From Luteolibacter ambystomatis (GTDB taxonomy: Bacteria; Verrucomicrobiota; Verrucomicrobiia; Verrucomicrobiales; Akkermansiaceae): 64,000 nt of DNA. This document shows positions 43,575 to 53,341 of this stretch, in pieces. The stretch is from contig NZ_CP073100.1 in assembly GCF_018137965.1 (NCBI RefSeq), positions 620,001 through 684,000 on the forward strand, given 5' to 3'. The first letter of the stretch is position 1. The number at the start of each line of letters is the position of its first letter. A program made the position numbers and the translations under genes. Below the pieces are notes generated by a model. It did no database searches and was not told the DNA's origin. It saw only the letters and a list, made by a program, of their open reading frames with translations.

Positions 43575-44390
43575 TCACGGCTGGACAGGTGCTGCAACGG
43601 GCTTCCATGTCTCGACCGCCCTGCCCTCCTCACTCAGCCATGCATCGAATGGTGAGCCGGGCAGGGCCTTGAGGCCGGAGATCACGGAGCCGGCGTTGCG
43701 TTTCGCACCATCGGTGGTCGTGTGGGTGCGCTCGTCCGCGTAGTAGGTGGCCACCTTTTCCTCTCCGTCTTTCTGATAGGCCGCACGGATGATGTTCGTG
43801 AGATCGATGAAGGTCGCGCCCGCCGTATCCGCACTTTCGAGCGCCCACTTGCCATAGTCCACGAAGTCCGGGGCGAAGGTGCCATTATCCCACTTCTTGT
43901 GAGGGATGGGGGAGCAGACCGTGACCTCCGCGCCCTTCGCCTTCGCGGTGGTGATGTAGTTCCGCAGGTACCAGCCGTAGGTATGTACGGCTTCCGTCGT
44001 ACCATCCGGCTTGGTCACATCCCGTGTTTCCTCGCCGGTGCCCTTCAGGGTTCCGCGGAAACGGCTCTTTTCGCCGGGTGAGCCGACGTCGTTATGACCG
44101 AACTGGATCAGCACGCGGTCGCCGGGCTTGAGGCCCGCGAGCACTTCGTCCCAGCGCTTTTCCGTGAGGAAGGTCAGGCTGCTGCGGCCACCCATGGCCT
44201 TGTTCACCACGCGCACCTTGGCAGGATCGAAGAAAGCCGGGATCTCATCACCCCATCCGCGCAGGACCAACCCGCCGTTCTTGCCGGTGTTGTGGACGGT
44301 GGAGTCGCCGATGATCCAAAGCGTTGGAAGATCGGCGCGTGCGACGACCAGCGAGAGCAGGAGGAAGGTGATGCAGGAGAGCAGTTTCAT
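43575..44390 (-). CDS. Secreted SGNH esterase, rhamnogalacturonan acetylesterase-like (CE12 type)
   Basis: The product has 271 residues. The ATG at 44390 gives a signal peptide (MKLLSCITFLLLSLVVARA). SGNH blocks are present: IIGDSTVH with nucleophile Ser30, GGRSS with the block II Gly, QFGHND with the Asn block, and ADERTHTTTDGAK with the catalytic Asp-x-x-His. CE12 enzymes remove acetyl groups from pectic rhamnogalacturonan and related polymers. It is 97 bp upstream of the PIG-L-like gene, so cotranscription with the glycan operon is possible but its secreted catabolic role looks different. Confidence 0.88.
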   Translation of the reverse strand: MKLLSCITFLLLSLVVARADLPTLWIIGDSTVHNTGKNGGLVLRGWGDEIPAFFDPAKVRVVNKAMGGRSSLTFLTEKRWDEVLAGLKPGDRVLIQFGHNDVGSPGEKSRFRGTLKGTGEETRDVTKPDGTTEAVHTYGWYLRNYITTAKAKGAEVTVCSPIPHKKWDNGTFAPDFVDYGKWALESADTAGATFIDLTNIIRAAYQKDGEEKVATYYADERTHTTTDGAKRNAGSVISGLKALPGSPFDAWLSEEGRAVETWKPVAAPVQP

Positions 44391-45098
44391 GATCGGAACC
44401 GATTGCGTATCGGCAGGGAGTAACACCACACGCATGACGGTGTTTCACGCCATTTGTCCCGTGGTTGCGGGACGATGGATGGAGGGACGGAAGCTTCCAC
44501 CGGATTGCGTCCTGATGTCAGATCCTCCATTCCTCCCGGGAACACGGGTGATTGTTGGCTTCCTGAAAACCAGCCCCCGTTTTGCGGCTCGAAAAATATT
44601 TTCAGAAGGAAAGTCATTCGTCCCATCGGTTCCACATCCGGCGGTGTTCGCGGATTCCGCACCGATCAGCGTGTGCTTCCTCTTCATCGTTCGAGTGTTC
44701 CCGATTCGTATCGATCATCCAGCGAGAGGACGCCGGATGTATGCACATTCGCCATGATGGCAGAGGCTTGCGCGTCAAGGAACGGTGAGGAAAAGCGTCA
44801 GCCGCGTGAGGGTCGTGCCGCGTGTTCCCGTGCTCGGAATATCATCATTCCGAGCGATTTCGATTGAGGGTTTTCGATAGAAGGGCGTTCGGAAATAGGT
44901 GGAAAACCTTTGATAAATGAACGTTTTCGACGGTTGGTCGGCGGAATGATACACAAATCGAACCCTTCGATACAAGCGGCCTCCAAAAGACGGGGTAAGG
45001 TCAACTCATCGTAGTGGCCTGACTCGCCCCAATCCTTGTCGTCCGGAGTCCGGTCCATTGTCCGAGTATCAGTTGTAAATGCATCCGCCCAGACGCCC
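44391..45098. other. 708-bp intergenic region without a supported gene
   Basis: No frame here has a convincing start or protein composition on either strand. It separates two divergent genes, so promoters for both should lie in it, but I cannot place them. The clearest structure is a perfect 9-bp inverted repeat with a six-base spacer at 44832-44855 (gctcggaat / attccgagc). The stretch 44850-44970 is noticeably more AT-rich than the coding sequence around it. Confidence 0.6.
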
Positions 45099-48000
45099 AT
45101 GAACCCGACTCATGATAAACGTCACCGGTCATTAGTAAAATGGCAGCGTGGCTTCGCGCTGATCGTGGTGCTGATGATGATGGTGCTCATCAGCGTGCTC
45201 GCGTTGGGTCTGCTGGGCCTTTCCACCGTCACGCTCCGCACCAGTTCCGCCGAGCTTGCCCGTCAGGAAGCCCGCGCCAACAGCCGTCTTGCGCTGATGA
45301 TGGCCATCGGCGAACTCCAGAAGCAGATGGGGCCGGACCAGCGCATCAGCGCCCGTTCTTCCGCCGTGAATGGACAGAAGGGTGAGAAGAACACTCTCGG
45401 TTCGTGGGAAAGCTGGCACTGGAAGGTTGCCTTCGGCAGCCCGGACTACAAAGAGAAGGCTGGCAAATTCAAAGGTTGGCTGGTTTCCGCCCCCACGGAG
45501 CAGCGGCGCCTCGATCCGGCGTATCCGGCTGCGGAATTTACGAATCCAGTCTGGCTCATCAATCCGCAAACGGTGGGTGCCCGCTCCGAGGCGGCTGAAA
45601 ACGGTGCAGGTCTCCGCGCGGACAAGGTCAATGTCACCATCGGTTCCCAGTCCGGTTCCTTTGCCTGGGCTGTGATGGACGAGGCGCAGAAAGCCCCGAT
45701 GAATCTCGCCAAGGCGGCTCCATCGAATCTCGGGGAGAAGATCGCCCAGCGCACGGCTCCGCCACGCACCCGTCCTGAGAGCCTGGTGGAAGGCCTGTCT
45801 CCGGATCAGATCGGCGAACCCCGGAAGCTGGTTTCCGTGGCCACCGCGGTGCCTGCCTCCGGTGGCAGCAAGGAAGTGCTCGCACTGCAGGAAGACGTGA
45901 CCACCGATTCGCTGGGCCTGCTGACCAATGTTTCCGAAGGCGGCCTCCGTGCCGACCTCACCACTCTCTTTGAAGCGGATCAATCGAAGGTGAACTTCGT
46001 TTCCGTGCTCGGTTCCAATGGTCCTTACGGCTCCGTGGGACCCGGCAGCAATGCCAATGCGAACACCGCCACCGACAGTGGACCCACGTGGGACTACCTG
46101 CGCAATCACTACCAGCTTTACAGGGACAGCCGTCTCAGCGGAGCGGACTCCGGCCAACCGCTGTTCAAATACTCCGATGCCAAGACGCTTTCCAGCGGCG
46201 TGGATGTCGGCAAGGCCGCCCTGACCGGCACTGCGGTGGGCACCGTGAAGTCGCCGCCCGTCGAGCGCCTGTTGCCCGTGATCTCGAAGTTCCAGATCAT
46301 GTATTCGGCGGTCACCCACTACTGCCACATCAACGACCGTGTGGATTACTACAACACCTCCGGCCAGCCGCAGGGGAACCAGAACTACTACGCACCCCAT
46401 CTCGTCTATGATCCGGTCGTCACACTCTACAATCCGTATGATGTCGCGCTCGATCTGCCGCAGCTCCGCCTCCGCATCTGGGACGCGCCGATTCTGTTCG
46501 GCTTCAAGAAAAACGGCGAGTGGCTGCGCAGCGGCTTCGCCGGTGGTTTGCAGCCCCTGAGCCGTTTCACCATCAATACGGAGAAGGATGACAAGGCTCG
46601 CAAGAGTTTCACCCTGCTGCTCCGCGATGCAAAAGACGGTACGCCCGGACAACCGATCCGCCTAGCACCGGGCGAGGTGAAGGTCTTCAGCGCCTGGGTC
46701 GAACCGAAATGGAACTGGGCGATCGAAACCGCAGGCCAGTACAACGTTTACACGTTCTTCGATTTCGATACGAACCGCAACTTCGGCAAGATTGATCCCC
46801 GCACCGGCAACAAGCTGGGTGTGGAAACCATTCCCGGATGGGACCCGCGCGCCGGTTTCCAGACCGACCACCTTGCCTCCACCTACGATCGTCCGTCTTC
46901 CACCAACTATCCGTGGGACACCAAGGGCAGGAATACCGGCTGGGTGGTGATCAAGAAGGATGAGACCTTCTCCGTGCGTGCGGAGGCCGGACATCCTCTG
47001 GCCACTTCCGGCTCCAGCGACCCGGATTTCCAAGTGGATCTCATGCAGGGCACTCCTCCCTCCGGTGGCGAGCTCGATCCTGCGAACGACACGCTGTTGC
47101 GTTCCTACAGCTTCAAGTTGAAGGACCCTGCCTCGGAGCTTTCGCTCAATGGCGTCAAGCCGGTGATCGACCGCTTGTTCAAGGCGGGTGACCTCATCCA
47201 GGCACCGGGCGACATGGGGGTGGGGGGCAAGACTCCCTTCGCCATCTTCACCATGGCGGCGAAGACCACCGCCGATCCGAATGACAACGCGCGGCCCTGG
47301 GTACACAACCACCCGGTGGTCGAAGGCCCGGTGCAGGATACCAACAAGGTGTCAAACGCGCTCGATTCCTACGATCTCACGCTCAATGAAGTCACCGACT
47401 TCAACACTTTCCCCGGCATCGAAATCGATCCCGGATCGAACCGCGGTTTCTATGGCGCCAGCACCACCGCCAACCGCGGCGTGTCGAATGTGCCGATGTT
47501 CCGCGTGCCGGTCATGCCTGCCGTCAGCCTCGGCGATCTGGTGGCTTCGAATGTGATTCCGGGATCGGTCCTGCCGCGCACGACCCACCCCATCGGCAAT
47601 TCGCGGGCGCATCCGCTGGTTCCGGCCAATGCCGCGGTCTATCGTTCTCCCAGCGCATCCTCGAACTACTACGATCATTCGTATTGCATCAATGACGCGT
47701 TGTGGGACCGCTTCTTCTTCTCCACCGCAGGAACGTTCAATGGCGGGCTGGTAAACAGCGGCACACGCCTTTCCCTGCTCACCGGATTCCTGAAGGGAGA
47801 CAAGCAGCTTCTCAACCGCCGCTTCACCCCGCTCGTCTCGACCACCACCGATCCGACCGAACTCGCCAAGCAGCTCGACGGCACCGCCGATGGCACGCTG
47901 GCGAAGAAGATCGCTGCGAGCATCGGCGTGCGCGGTGCCTTCAATGTGAACTCGGACTCGGTGCCCGCCTGGATTGCCTTCATTTCCTCGATGCGCGATG

Positions 48001-48725
48001 CCTCCATCGCTGGATGGGCGGGCATGGACATGACCACCAAGGACAAGACCGGTTTCCCGCGCTTCACGCTGCCGATTTCCGGCGCCGCCGAGGACATCAA
48101 TGCGAACAGTTCCATTGATGTGCAGGGCGCGCGCCGCTGGGCCGGTTTCCGCTCGTTGACGGATGATCAGATCAAGTCGCTGGCCACCGCCATCGTCACC
48201 CGCATCCGCGAGCGCGGCGCGAAGGACAAGGCCCCATTCCTCACCCTCGGCGAGTTCGTCAACCGTCGGTTGGCGAGCAATGATCCGGGCTCGGTGGCCG
48301 GTGTGCTCCAGCAGGCCATCGATGACTCGGGCGTGAACGACTCCTACAACGCCACGGACGCCAGGACCATGACATCGGCCGGCACCATGACCGGACTGGT
48401 GAATCCGGAGGCCCGCCAGGGCTACACCTCGGCCGGTTCCCCCGCCACCATCACCCAGGGCGATCTAATCAGCGCGCTGGCTCCCGTCATGACCGTTCGC
48501 GGCGATACCTTCCGCATCCGCGCCTATGGTGAATCCCGTACCTCGGATGGCAAGGTGGCTGCGCGAGCCTGGTGCGAGGCGGTGGTTCAGCGCATGCCCG
48601 CCTATGTGGACCCGAAGGATGCCCCGGAGGTGCTGCCTTCCGCTGCCACCGTATCGGTCAACAAGACCTTCGGGCGTCGTTTCGACATCGTTTCCTTCCG
48701 TTGGCTTGATTCCAAGGAGATCTGA
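45099..48725 (+). CDS. Verru_Chthon cassette protein A-like surface/pseudopilin-type protein
   Basis: The product has 1208 residues. The ATG at 45099 (MNPTHDKRHRSL) leads to a prepilin/PilX-like N-terminus: basic residues, then RGFALIVVLMMMVLISVLALGLLGL as one hydrophobic helix, then STVTLRTSSAELARQEARANSRLALMMAIGELQKQMG. This matches my memory of 'Verru_Chthon cassette protein A'. The rest is a large exported region without repeats. In genomes where the cassette is complete, proteins B, C and D with short type IV pilin-like leaders are neighbours; they are absent here. It probably acts in a type II secretion/type IV pilus-like envelope system. It is followed 55 bp later by another secreted protein. 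Confidence 0.82.
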   Translation: MNPTHDKRHRSLVKWQRGFALIVVLMMMVLISVLALGLLGLSTVTLRTSSAELARQEARANSRLALMMAIGELQKQMGPDQRISARSSAVNGQKGEKNTLGSWESWHWKVAFGSPDYKEKAGKFKGWLVSAPTEQRRLDPAYPAAEFTNPVWLINPQTVGARSEAAENGAGLRADKVNVTIGSQSGSFAWAVMDEAQKAPMNLAKAAPSNLGEKIAQRTAPPRTRPESLVEGLSPDQIGEPRKLVSVATAVPASGGSKEVLALQEDVTTDSLGLLTNVSEGGLRADLTTLFEADQSKVNFVSVLGSNGPYGSVGPGSNANANTATDSGPTWDYLRNHYQLYRDSRLSGADSGQPLFKYSDAKTLSSGVDVGKAALTGTAVGTVKSPPVERLLPVISKFQIMYSAVTHYCHINDRVDYYNTSGQPQGNQNYYAPHLVYDPVVTLYNPYDVALDLPQLRLRIWDAPILFGFKKNGEWLRSGFAGGLQPLSRFTINTEKDDKARKSFTLLLRDAKDGTPGQPIRLAPGEVKVFSAWVEPKWNWAIETAGQYNVYTFFDFDTNRNFGKIDPRTGNKLGVETIPGWDPRAGFQTDHLASTYDRPSSTNYPWDTKGRNTGWVVIKKDETFSVRAEAGHPLATSGSSDPDFQVDLMQGTPPSGGELDPANDTLLRSYSFKLKDPASELSLNGVKPVIDRLFKAGDLIQAPGDMGVGGKTPFAIFTMAAKTTADPNDNARPWVHNHPVVEGPVQDTNKVSNALDSYDLTLNEVTDFNTFPGIEIDPGSNRGFYGASTTANRGVSNVPMFRVPVMPAVSLGDLVASNVIPGSVLPRTTHPIGNSRAHPLVPANAAVYRSPSASSNYYDHSYCINDALWDRFFFSTAGTFNGGLVNSGTRLSLLTGFLKGDKQLLNRRFTPLVSTTTDPTELAKQLDGTADGTLAKKIAASIGVRGAFNVNSDSVPAWIAFISSMRDASIAGWAGMDMTTKDKTGFPRFTLPISGAAEDINANSSIDVQGARRWAGFRSLTDDQIKSLATAIVTRIRERGAKDKAPFLTLGEFVNRRLASNDPGSVAGVLQQAIDDSGVNDSYNATDARTMTSAGTMTGLVNPEARQGYTSAGSPATITQGDLISALAPVMTVRGDTFRIRAYGESRTSDGKVAARAWCEAVVQRMPAYVDPKDAPEVLPSAATVSVNKTFGRRFDIVSFRWLDSKEI

Positions 48726-48780
48726 CCCGCGCCTCTTTCAATTAAAAATTCCCGGTCCGCCGCACGCGCATCCTCTACTC

Positions 48781-49560
48781 ATGAAAGCCCGTTTCACCAT
48801 TTCCATCGCCGCAGCCCTGCTGCTCCAGGCCGTTCCCGCCGGAGCCCAGCAGGTGAACGGCAACATGCAGCTCGCGTCTTCCAGCGCCAGCCTTTCACAG
48901 TCCGCTCCTCCGAAATCCGGAGAAACTGCCGGCCTCCGCGCCCGCAGTCTTTTGTTCCTCATCGATTCCCTTCCTGGCGAGGTCTATGCCCATGATCCTG
49001 CGGCGGAGAAGCCGGTTCCGGGAGTCGCGGTGCATGCGAAGAACTACCTCAATCATGAGGGCGACAGTTTCCCCGCCACCGCCAAGGAGATAGTCTTCAC
49101 CCGCAGCGCCGATCCGACCAGCGCGAAGGCCGCCGACCAGCGGATCGCACGCGCCGCCGTGCCGGCGAATCTCAAGTCCGCCATCTTCCTCTTCGTACCC
49201 GGCTCCGGCCGTGCCGGTGAGGATCTCGCGCGCGTGATGGTCATCGATGACTCGGCCCGCAGCTTTCCAGCGGGTTCGCTGAAGGTAATGAACTTCAGCC
49301 CGCAGCCGGTGCGCATCCAGCTCGAGAACAAGGACTTTGATTTCAAGGTCGGCGAGATGCGAAACATCGAAGATCCGCCCGTAGGTGCGAATCAGACCTC
49401 CGGTATGCGGTCGTTCACCTTCAAGGACAATCAGTGGCAGCGCATCGGAGCCGGCATCTGGCCGCATCCGGGTACGAAGCGGGTGCTCCAGATCATTTTC
49501 ATGAATCCCGCCACGAACCAGATCGAGGTGCGTGGAGTCCGGGATGTCACGTCCGTCTGA
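48781..49560 (+). CDS. Secreted protein paired with the Verru_Chthon A-like gene
   Basis: The product has 259 residues with signal peptide MKARFTISIAAALLLQAVPAGA. It is beta-rich (ARSLLFLIDSLPGEVYAHDP, NLKSAIFLFVPGSG, KVMNFSPQPVRIQLENKDFDFKVGE). No family recognised. It lies 55 bp after the cassette protein in the same direction and ends in a strong terminator, so the two form a unit; physical interaction is possible but not shown. Confidence 0.75.
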   Translation: MKARFTISIAAALLLQAVPAGAQQVNGNMQLASSSASLSQSAPPKSGETAGLRARSLLFLIDSLPGEVYAHDPAAEKPVPGVAVHAKNYLNHEGDSFPATAKEIVFTRSADPTSAKAADQRIARAAVPANLKSAIFLFVPGSGRAGEDLARVMVIDDSARSFPAGSLKVMNFSPQPVRIQLENKDFDFKVGEMRNIEDPPVGANQTSGMRSFTFKDNQWQRIGAGIWPHPGTKRVLQIIFMNPATNQIEVRGVRDVTSV

Positions 49561-49613
49561 TGGCGGGCGGAACCTTCTTCATGGGCAATGCAACCCTGCT
49601 GCAACAGGGGAAA

Positions 49614-49647
49614 GGCGCTCCGGCTGTCGCAACCGGAGCGCCTTTTT
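49614..49647 (+). terminator. Rho-independent terminator of the Verru_Chthon A unit
   Basis: ggcgctccgg (49614-49623) pairs exactly with 49633-49642 over a nine-base loop, followed by five T. Confidence 0.93.
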
Positions 49648-49672
49648 AATGTTCCAATCCAGCAATGAAAAG

Positions 49673-49699
49673 CCCCCACGCTCATAAGGAGTGTGGGGG
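49673..49699 (-). terminator. Terminator of the convergent metalloprotease gene
   Basis: cccccacgctc (49673-49683) pairs with 49689-49699 apart from one G-T pair, with a five-base loop and a short T-run on the minus strand. It lies about 50 bp past the stop at 49747. Confidence 0.8.
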
Positions 49700-49746
49700 T
49701 TTGGGAGATGCGGCGATTTGAAATCTCAAATCAAGGTGGAGCCGGT

Positions 49747-52700
49747 TTACGGCATGTCCCCGGTGATCACCAGACTGCCGCTGCCGGAGAACGTGCCACC
49801 ATAGCCGAGCGCGCCCAGAGAAGTCGCGGTATAAGTTCCGGCCGGGACGTTGTTTCCTCCGATGGTCATCGTACCAATCGTGCTGGTCGCGCTGCCGAGA
49901 TCCAGCGTGCCTGCGGCCAAGGTCAGCACCGCACGGTCCTGGTTCCAGGCATTGGTGAGCTGGAGCGTGGAGGTGCTGGTGGTGAGCGTCACTCCATACA
50001 GGCTGTCCAGTGCGCCGGTAGCCGCGCTGCGGAGCTGGGCGCGGGTGTTGAGTGTCACGGTGCCGGTGCCCAGCGCTCCACCTGCCTCGGAAACGAGGAA
50101 GAGGCGGCGGGCGTTGTCGGTGGTGCCGTCGCCGGTCACGTTCCAGTTGCCGCTGTAGGTGTTGTTCGCGGAGGCCACATAGAGCAGTCGGCGTTCTCCG
50201 GATTGACCCTGGAGGGTGGCGGTCAGGTTGATGTCCGAGCCACCGGTGAGCGCTCCGTTGATCCGCAGGGTATTCGAGTAGGCGCTGCCGCTGTCGGACT
50301 GGAGGCGGACGGTGACGCTGCCACCGGTGCCCAGGCTCACGGGGTTGCTCATGTTGCGCATGACGTTGCCTGCGGCGGTGTTGTAGGACTGGAAGGTCGC
50401 GCCGCTTTCCAGCAGCAGTTCCTTCAGGTTCACCGTGTGGGTGTTGTTGCCACCCGCAGAGGTGTGGCGCAGGCGCAGGATGCCGCCATTGGCCACCGTC
50501 ACCCAATCACCCGGGAAGGTCACCGTGCTACCGCTGGCCACCGAGGCGGAGACGGAGTCCACCGTATTGGCGCTCACCACACGGTAGTTTTTGCCGCTGC
50601 CCGGAGCGGTGGCATCCGCCCACACGCTGGTGGTCGTCCAATCGCCGCTGGCCACCGAGGGAATGGTGACGATGGTGATCGTGCCGCTGCCGGTGAAAGT
50701 GCCGCCGTAACCGAACGCTCCGAGATTGGTGGCGGTGTAGGTGCCGGGGGTGATGGCATTGCCCGCGATCTTCAGCGTACCGATGGTGCTTGCGCCACTG
50801 CCGAGATCCAGCGTGCCTGCCTGCAGGTCCAGCGTCGCCGCCGGGTCGATCCACGGATTGGTGAGCTGGAGCGTGGAGGTGGCGGTGGTCAGCGTGACGC
50901 CGTAGAGGCTGTCCAATCCGCCCGCCGCGCTGTTGCGGAGCTGGGCGCGGGTGTTGAGCGTGACGGTGCCGGTGCCGAGCGAGTTGGCGGCCTCCGCGAC
51001 GAGGAACAGGCGGCGGGCGTTGTCGGTGGTGCCGTCGCCGGTCACGTTCCAGTTGCCGCTGTAGGCCACGTTGTTCATCCCCATGTAGAGGAAGCGGCGC
51101 TCGCCGGTTTGTCCCTGCAAGGTGCCGGTCACGTTGACGTTGCCGGTGCCGAAGATTCCATCGCTGATCCGCAGGCCGTTCGTGTAGGAACTGCCGCTGT
51201 CGGACTGGATGCGGATGGTCGAGGTGCCGGAGCCGATCACCACTGGACCGCGGATGCTGCGCGTCACGTTCCCCACGTTCGAATTGTAGGACTGGAGCGT
51301 GGAGCCGCCGCGCAGGATCAAGCCGCCATCGAAGGCGGAAGTATAGGTGGTGGTGCCACCCGCGGAATTGTGGGCGAGGCGCAGCAGGCCACCGGAGTTC
51401 ACCGCCATCGTGTCACCGGCGAAGTCGACCGTGCCGCCGCTGGAGACATTGTTCGGCGATGCGTCGACGGTGTGGCTATTGGAGATACCGTAGTTCTTCC
51501 CAGCCGAAGGCGCGAGGCTGTCACTCCACACGGTGGTGGTGGACCACGCGCCGCTGGACACGGAATTCACATCCGCGGCGATGTCCGGGTCCGGCGCTTG
51601 TGTAGGCGGCTGGATCATCACCCAGCCGACCGATTGATACCCGGCCGAGTCCTGGATGCGGTAGGAGAAATAATCCAGCGCGGTGATCGAGGTGGACGGA
51701 TGATAGATCAACTGGTCGCGACCTCCGGGCCCCGTGCCGGTCGAGCGGGTGATGGACGCTCCGCCTTGCGAGGTGGACGGAAATGATGTGATGGTGATGG
51801 TCTGGCCATTCGAGTCCGAGTCGTTCGCCAGCACGTCCAGCGTCAGGTCCGTCAGCGAAAAGTGGACCTTCGCCCGGTCCGCGTTCGCGCGCGGTGGCAG
51901 CGGGAAGGAGTAGGAGCCGAGGTTGTCGAGGATGCCGGTGCGCGTGTTGCGGTAGGGGATCATCTTCGCCAGTTCGGAGGAGGCGAAGCGGCTCAGGCCA
52001 TTGCCGTTCATGATCGTGTTGCCCTCCGTGTGATCGTCCTGGTTGTCGCCCGCGCCCCAGTTGTGGCCGAACTCATGGCGCCAGACGGTACAGAAGTTGG
52101 CATCGCTCAGGCTGCTGCTGATGCTCACCCACGCATAGGCGTTGCTGGTGCCGATGTTGCTCACGAAGGCCAGGCCGCCACTGCCTGTCACCACCACCGT
52201 GGTTGCCTCATCGTAGGAGGTGGAGGGCAGCACCGTGGGCAGAACGTTGTTCCACTGGTCCTTCAGCAGCGAGAGGGACGTGGAAGGATCATCCGCGGAA
52301 TTCGTCCGCAGCACGATGCGACCGATCCGTGGCAGCACCGCGAAATCGCGCAGGTAGATCGCGCTGGTCTCGGTGACGGCGAATTCCGCGCGCTCCAGTG
52401 CTTCGTCCGCGTTCAGGCTGGCCTTGTTGTAGTAGGAATAGCTGAGGTCCAGGCCGACATCCGCACCATAGACGGTCGAACCGGCGCCGCCGGAGCCGAC
52501 GACGTTGGTGGGATACTTCGGCGTCCAACTTGCGGGCGAGGGGATCGTCATCGAAGTGCCCGTGCCTTTCCAGGTCGTGCCGTCTTCGAAAATGATCGAA
52601 GTGCGTACGCTGCCATCCGCGAGCAACTGGCCTGCGGCGATCGCGCCCGGATAACCGGAAACACTGCCGATATAGGTGCGCACCGGGCGGGTGGGGGTGT

Positions 52701-52959
52701 AGGAGGTGAACGAAGTGCCGCCGGTGTGGAGGTACACGCCGTAGTTCGGACCGCGCACCGACTGCTTGTTGAAGGTCACCGTGGTGCTGCCACCCGTGTA
52801 GGTGTAGGTGCGGGTGAACGATGCGGGCGGGTTGTTCGGATCCTGGCCATGGACCGTCGCGGTGACGGAGGCGAGGGCCAGTAGGGTTCTCAAGGCTCCA
52901 CGCCGCCACGCAGGCGCGGCATGGGATTGGGCTTTATAATGCAGGTTCATACGGTTCAT
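49747..52959 (-). CDS. Secreted metzincin-like zinc metalloprotease with duplicated beta-strand modules
   Basis: The product has 1070 residues (an alternative ATG lies three codons in). The signal region is long (to ~TVHGQ). Residues ~40-350 are the protease part, with HEFGHNWGAGD: His295, Glu296, His299, Gly302 and a third ligand Asp305 in place of the usual His. Residues ~360-465 look like a cadherin/VCBS-type sandwich (TLDVLANDSDSNGQTITIT, DYFSYRIQD). Two ~300-residue modules follow (nt ~51575-50665 and ~50660-49750), each starting with a W-S/T-T-T-x-V-W motif and containing autotransporter-associated strands; long stretches are nearly identical between them (GNWNVTGDGTTDNARRLFLV). No barrel or sorting tail is evident. 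Probably degrades or processes proteins outside the cell. Confidence 0.85.
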   Translation of the reverse strand: MNRMNLHYKAQSHAAPAWRRGALRTLLALASVTATVHGQDPNNPPASFTRTYTYTGGSTTVTFNKQSVRGPNYGVYLHTGGTSFTSYTPTRPVRTYIGSVSGYPGAIAAGQLLADGSVRTSIIFEDGTTWKGTGTSMTIPSPASWTPKYPTNVVGSGGAGSTVYGADVGLDLSYSYYNKASLNADEALERAEFAVTETSAIYLRDFAVLPRIGRIVLRTNSADDPSTSLSLLKDQWNNVLPTVLPSTSYDEATTVVVTGSGGLAFVSNIGTSNAYAWVSISSSLSDANFCTVWRHEFGHNWGAGDNQDDHTEGNTIMNGNGLSRFASSELAKMIPYRNTRTGILDNLGSYSFPLPPRANADRAKVHFSLTDLTLDVLANDSDSNGQTITITSFPSTSQGGASITRSTGTGPGGRDQLIYHPSTSITALDYFSYRIQDSAGYQSVGWVMIQPPTQAPDPDIAADVNSVSSGAWSTTTVWSDSLAPSAGKNYGISNSHTVDASPNNVSSGGTVDFAGDTMAVNSGGLLRLAHNSAGGTTTYTSAFDGGLILRGGSTLQSYNSNVGNVTRSIRGPVVIGSGTSTIRIQSDSGSSYTNGLRISDGIFGTGNVNVTGTLQGQTGERRFLYMGMNNVAYSGNWNVTGDGTTDNARRLFLVAEAANSLGTGTVTLNTRAQLRNSAAGGLDSLYGVTLTTATSTLQLTNPWIDPAATLDLQAGTLDLGSGASTIGTLKIAGNAITPGTYTATNLGAFGYGGTFTGSGTITIVTIPSVASGDWTTTSVWADATAPGSGKNYRVVSANTVDSVSASVASGSTVTFPGDWVTVANGGILRLRHTSAGGNNTHTVNLKELLLESGATFQSYNTAAGNVMRNMSNPVSLGTGGSVTVRLQSDSGSAYSNTLRINGALTGGSDINLTATLQGQSGERRLLYVASANNTYSGNWNVTGDGTTDNARRLFLVSEAGGALGTGTVTLNTRAQLRSAATGALDSLYGVTLTTSTSTLQLTNAWNQDRAVLTLAAGTLDLGSATSTIGTMTIGGNNVPAGTYTATSLGALGYGGTFSGSGSLVITGDMP

Positions 52960-53198
52960 GGGTTTTGTAGGGGAGAGGCCGCGGCACGAAGCCTCCGGCC
53001 GGTCTCCGGATGGAGACCGCGTGGAGTTCCGTCAGGCGCGTCTGGGCAACACGCGCCACGGAGGTTTTTGCTCTCATGCCTGCATGAGCACTCCCCACGT
53101 ACAGGGAGGAATCGATCTAATCCGAATGCCTAACAGGCACCCCGCCTCCTTGCATCCAACAACGAGTTGGAAAATCTGGGTAATCCTCTTCGGCAGAG

Positions 53199-53340
53199 GT
53201 AGCCAAGCATTCCTGCTCGCGAGCGGGTGGAGCGGATCGTTCGTACCAGATACGCACGTCTCCAACGGCTCGCAGGGTGCGATTGAATTTTTTGGGTGCG
53301 TCGCGCCACCCACACTCACAAGCAGGAATGCTTGTGCTAC
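53199..53340. repeat. Long extragenic inverted repeat
   Basis: The left arm at 53199-53217 (starting gtagccaagcattcct) and the right arm at 53321-53340 are reverse complements except for one missing base. Pairing continues inward with mismatches (cgagcgggtgg near 53219-53230 with ccacccacactc near 53307-53318), leaving a loop of ~75 bp. The right end, gtgctac, resembles the gcgctac end of the repeats at 9309 and 34051, and it stops one base before the end of the SUFU gene. The preceding 240 bp (52960-53198) hold no gene I can support. Confidence 0.7.
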
Positions 53341-53341
53341 G

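Noticed and set aside
49693..52884. Two + strand frames (about 697 and 340 codons) opposite the metalloprotease
   Set aside because: The minus strand has a signal peptide, zinc motif and repeat modules. The + frames are Ala/Gly/Arg-rich shadows.
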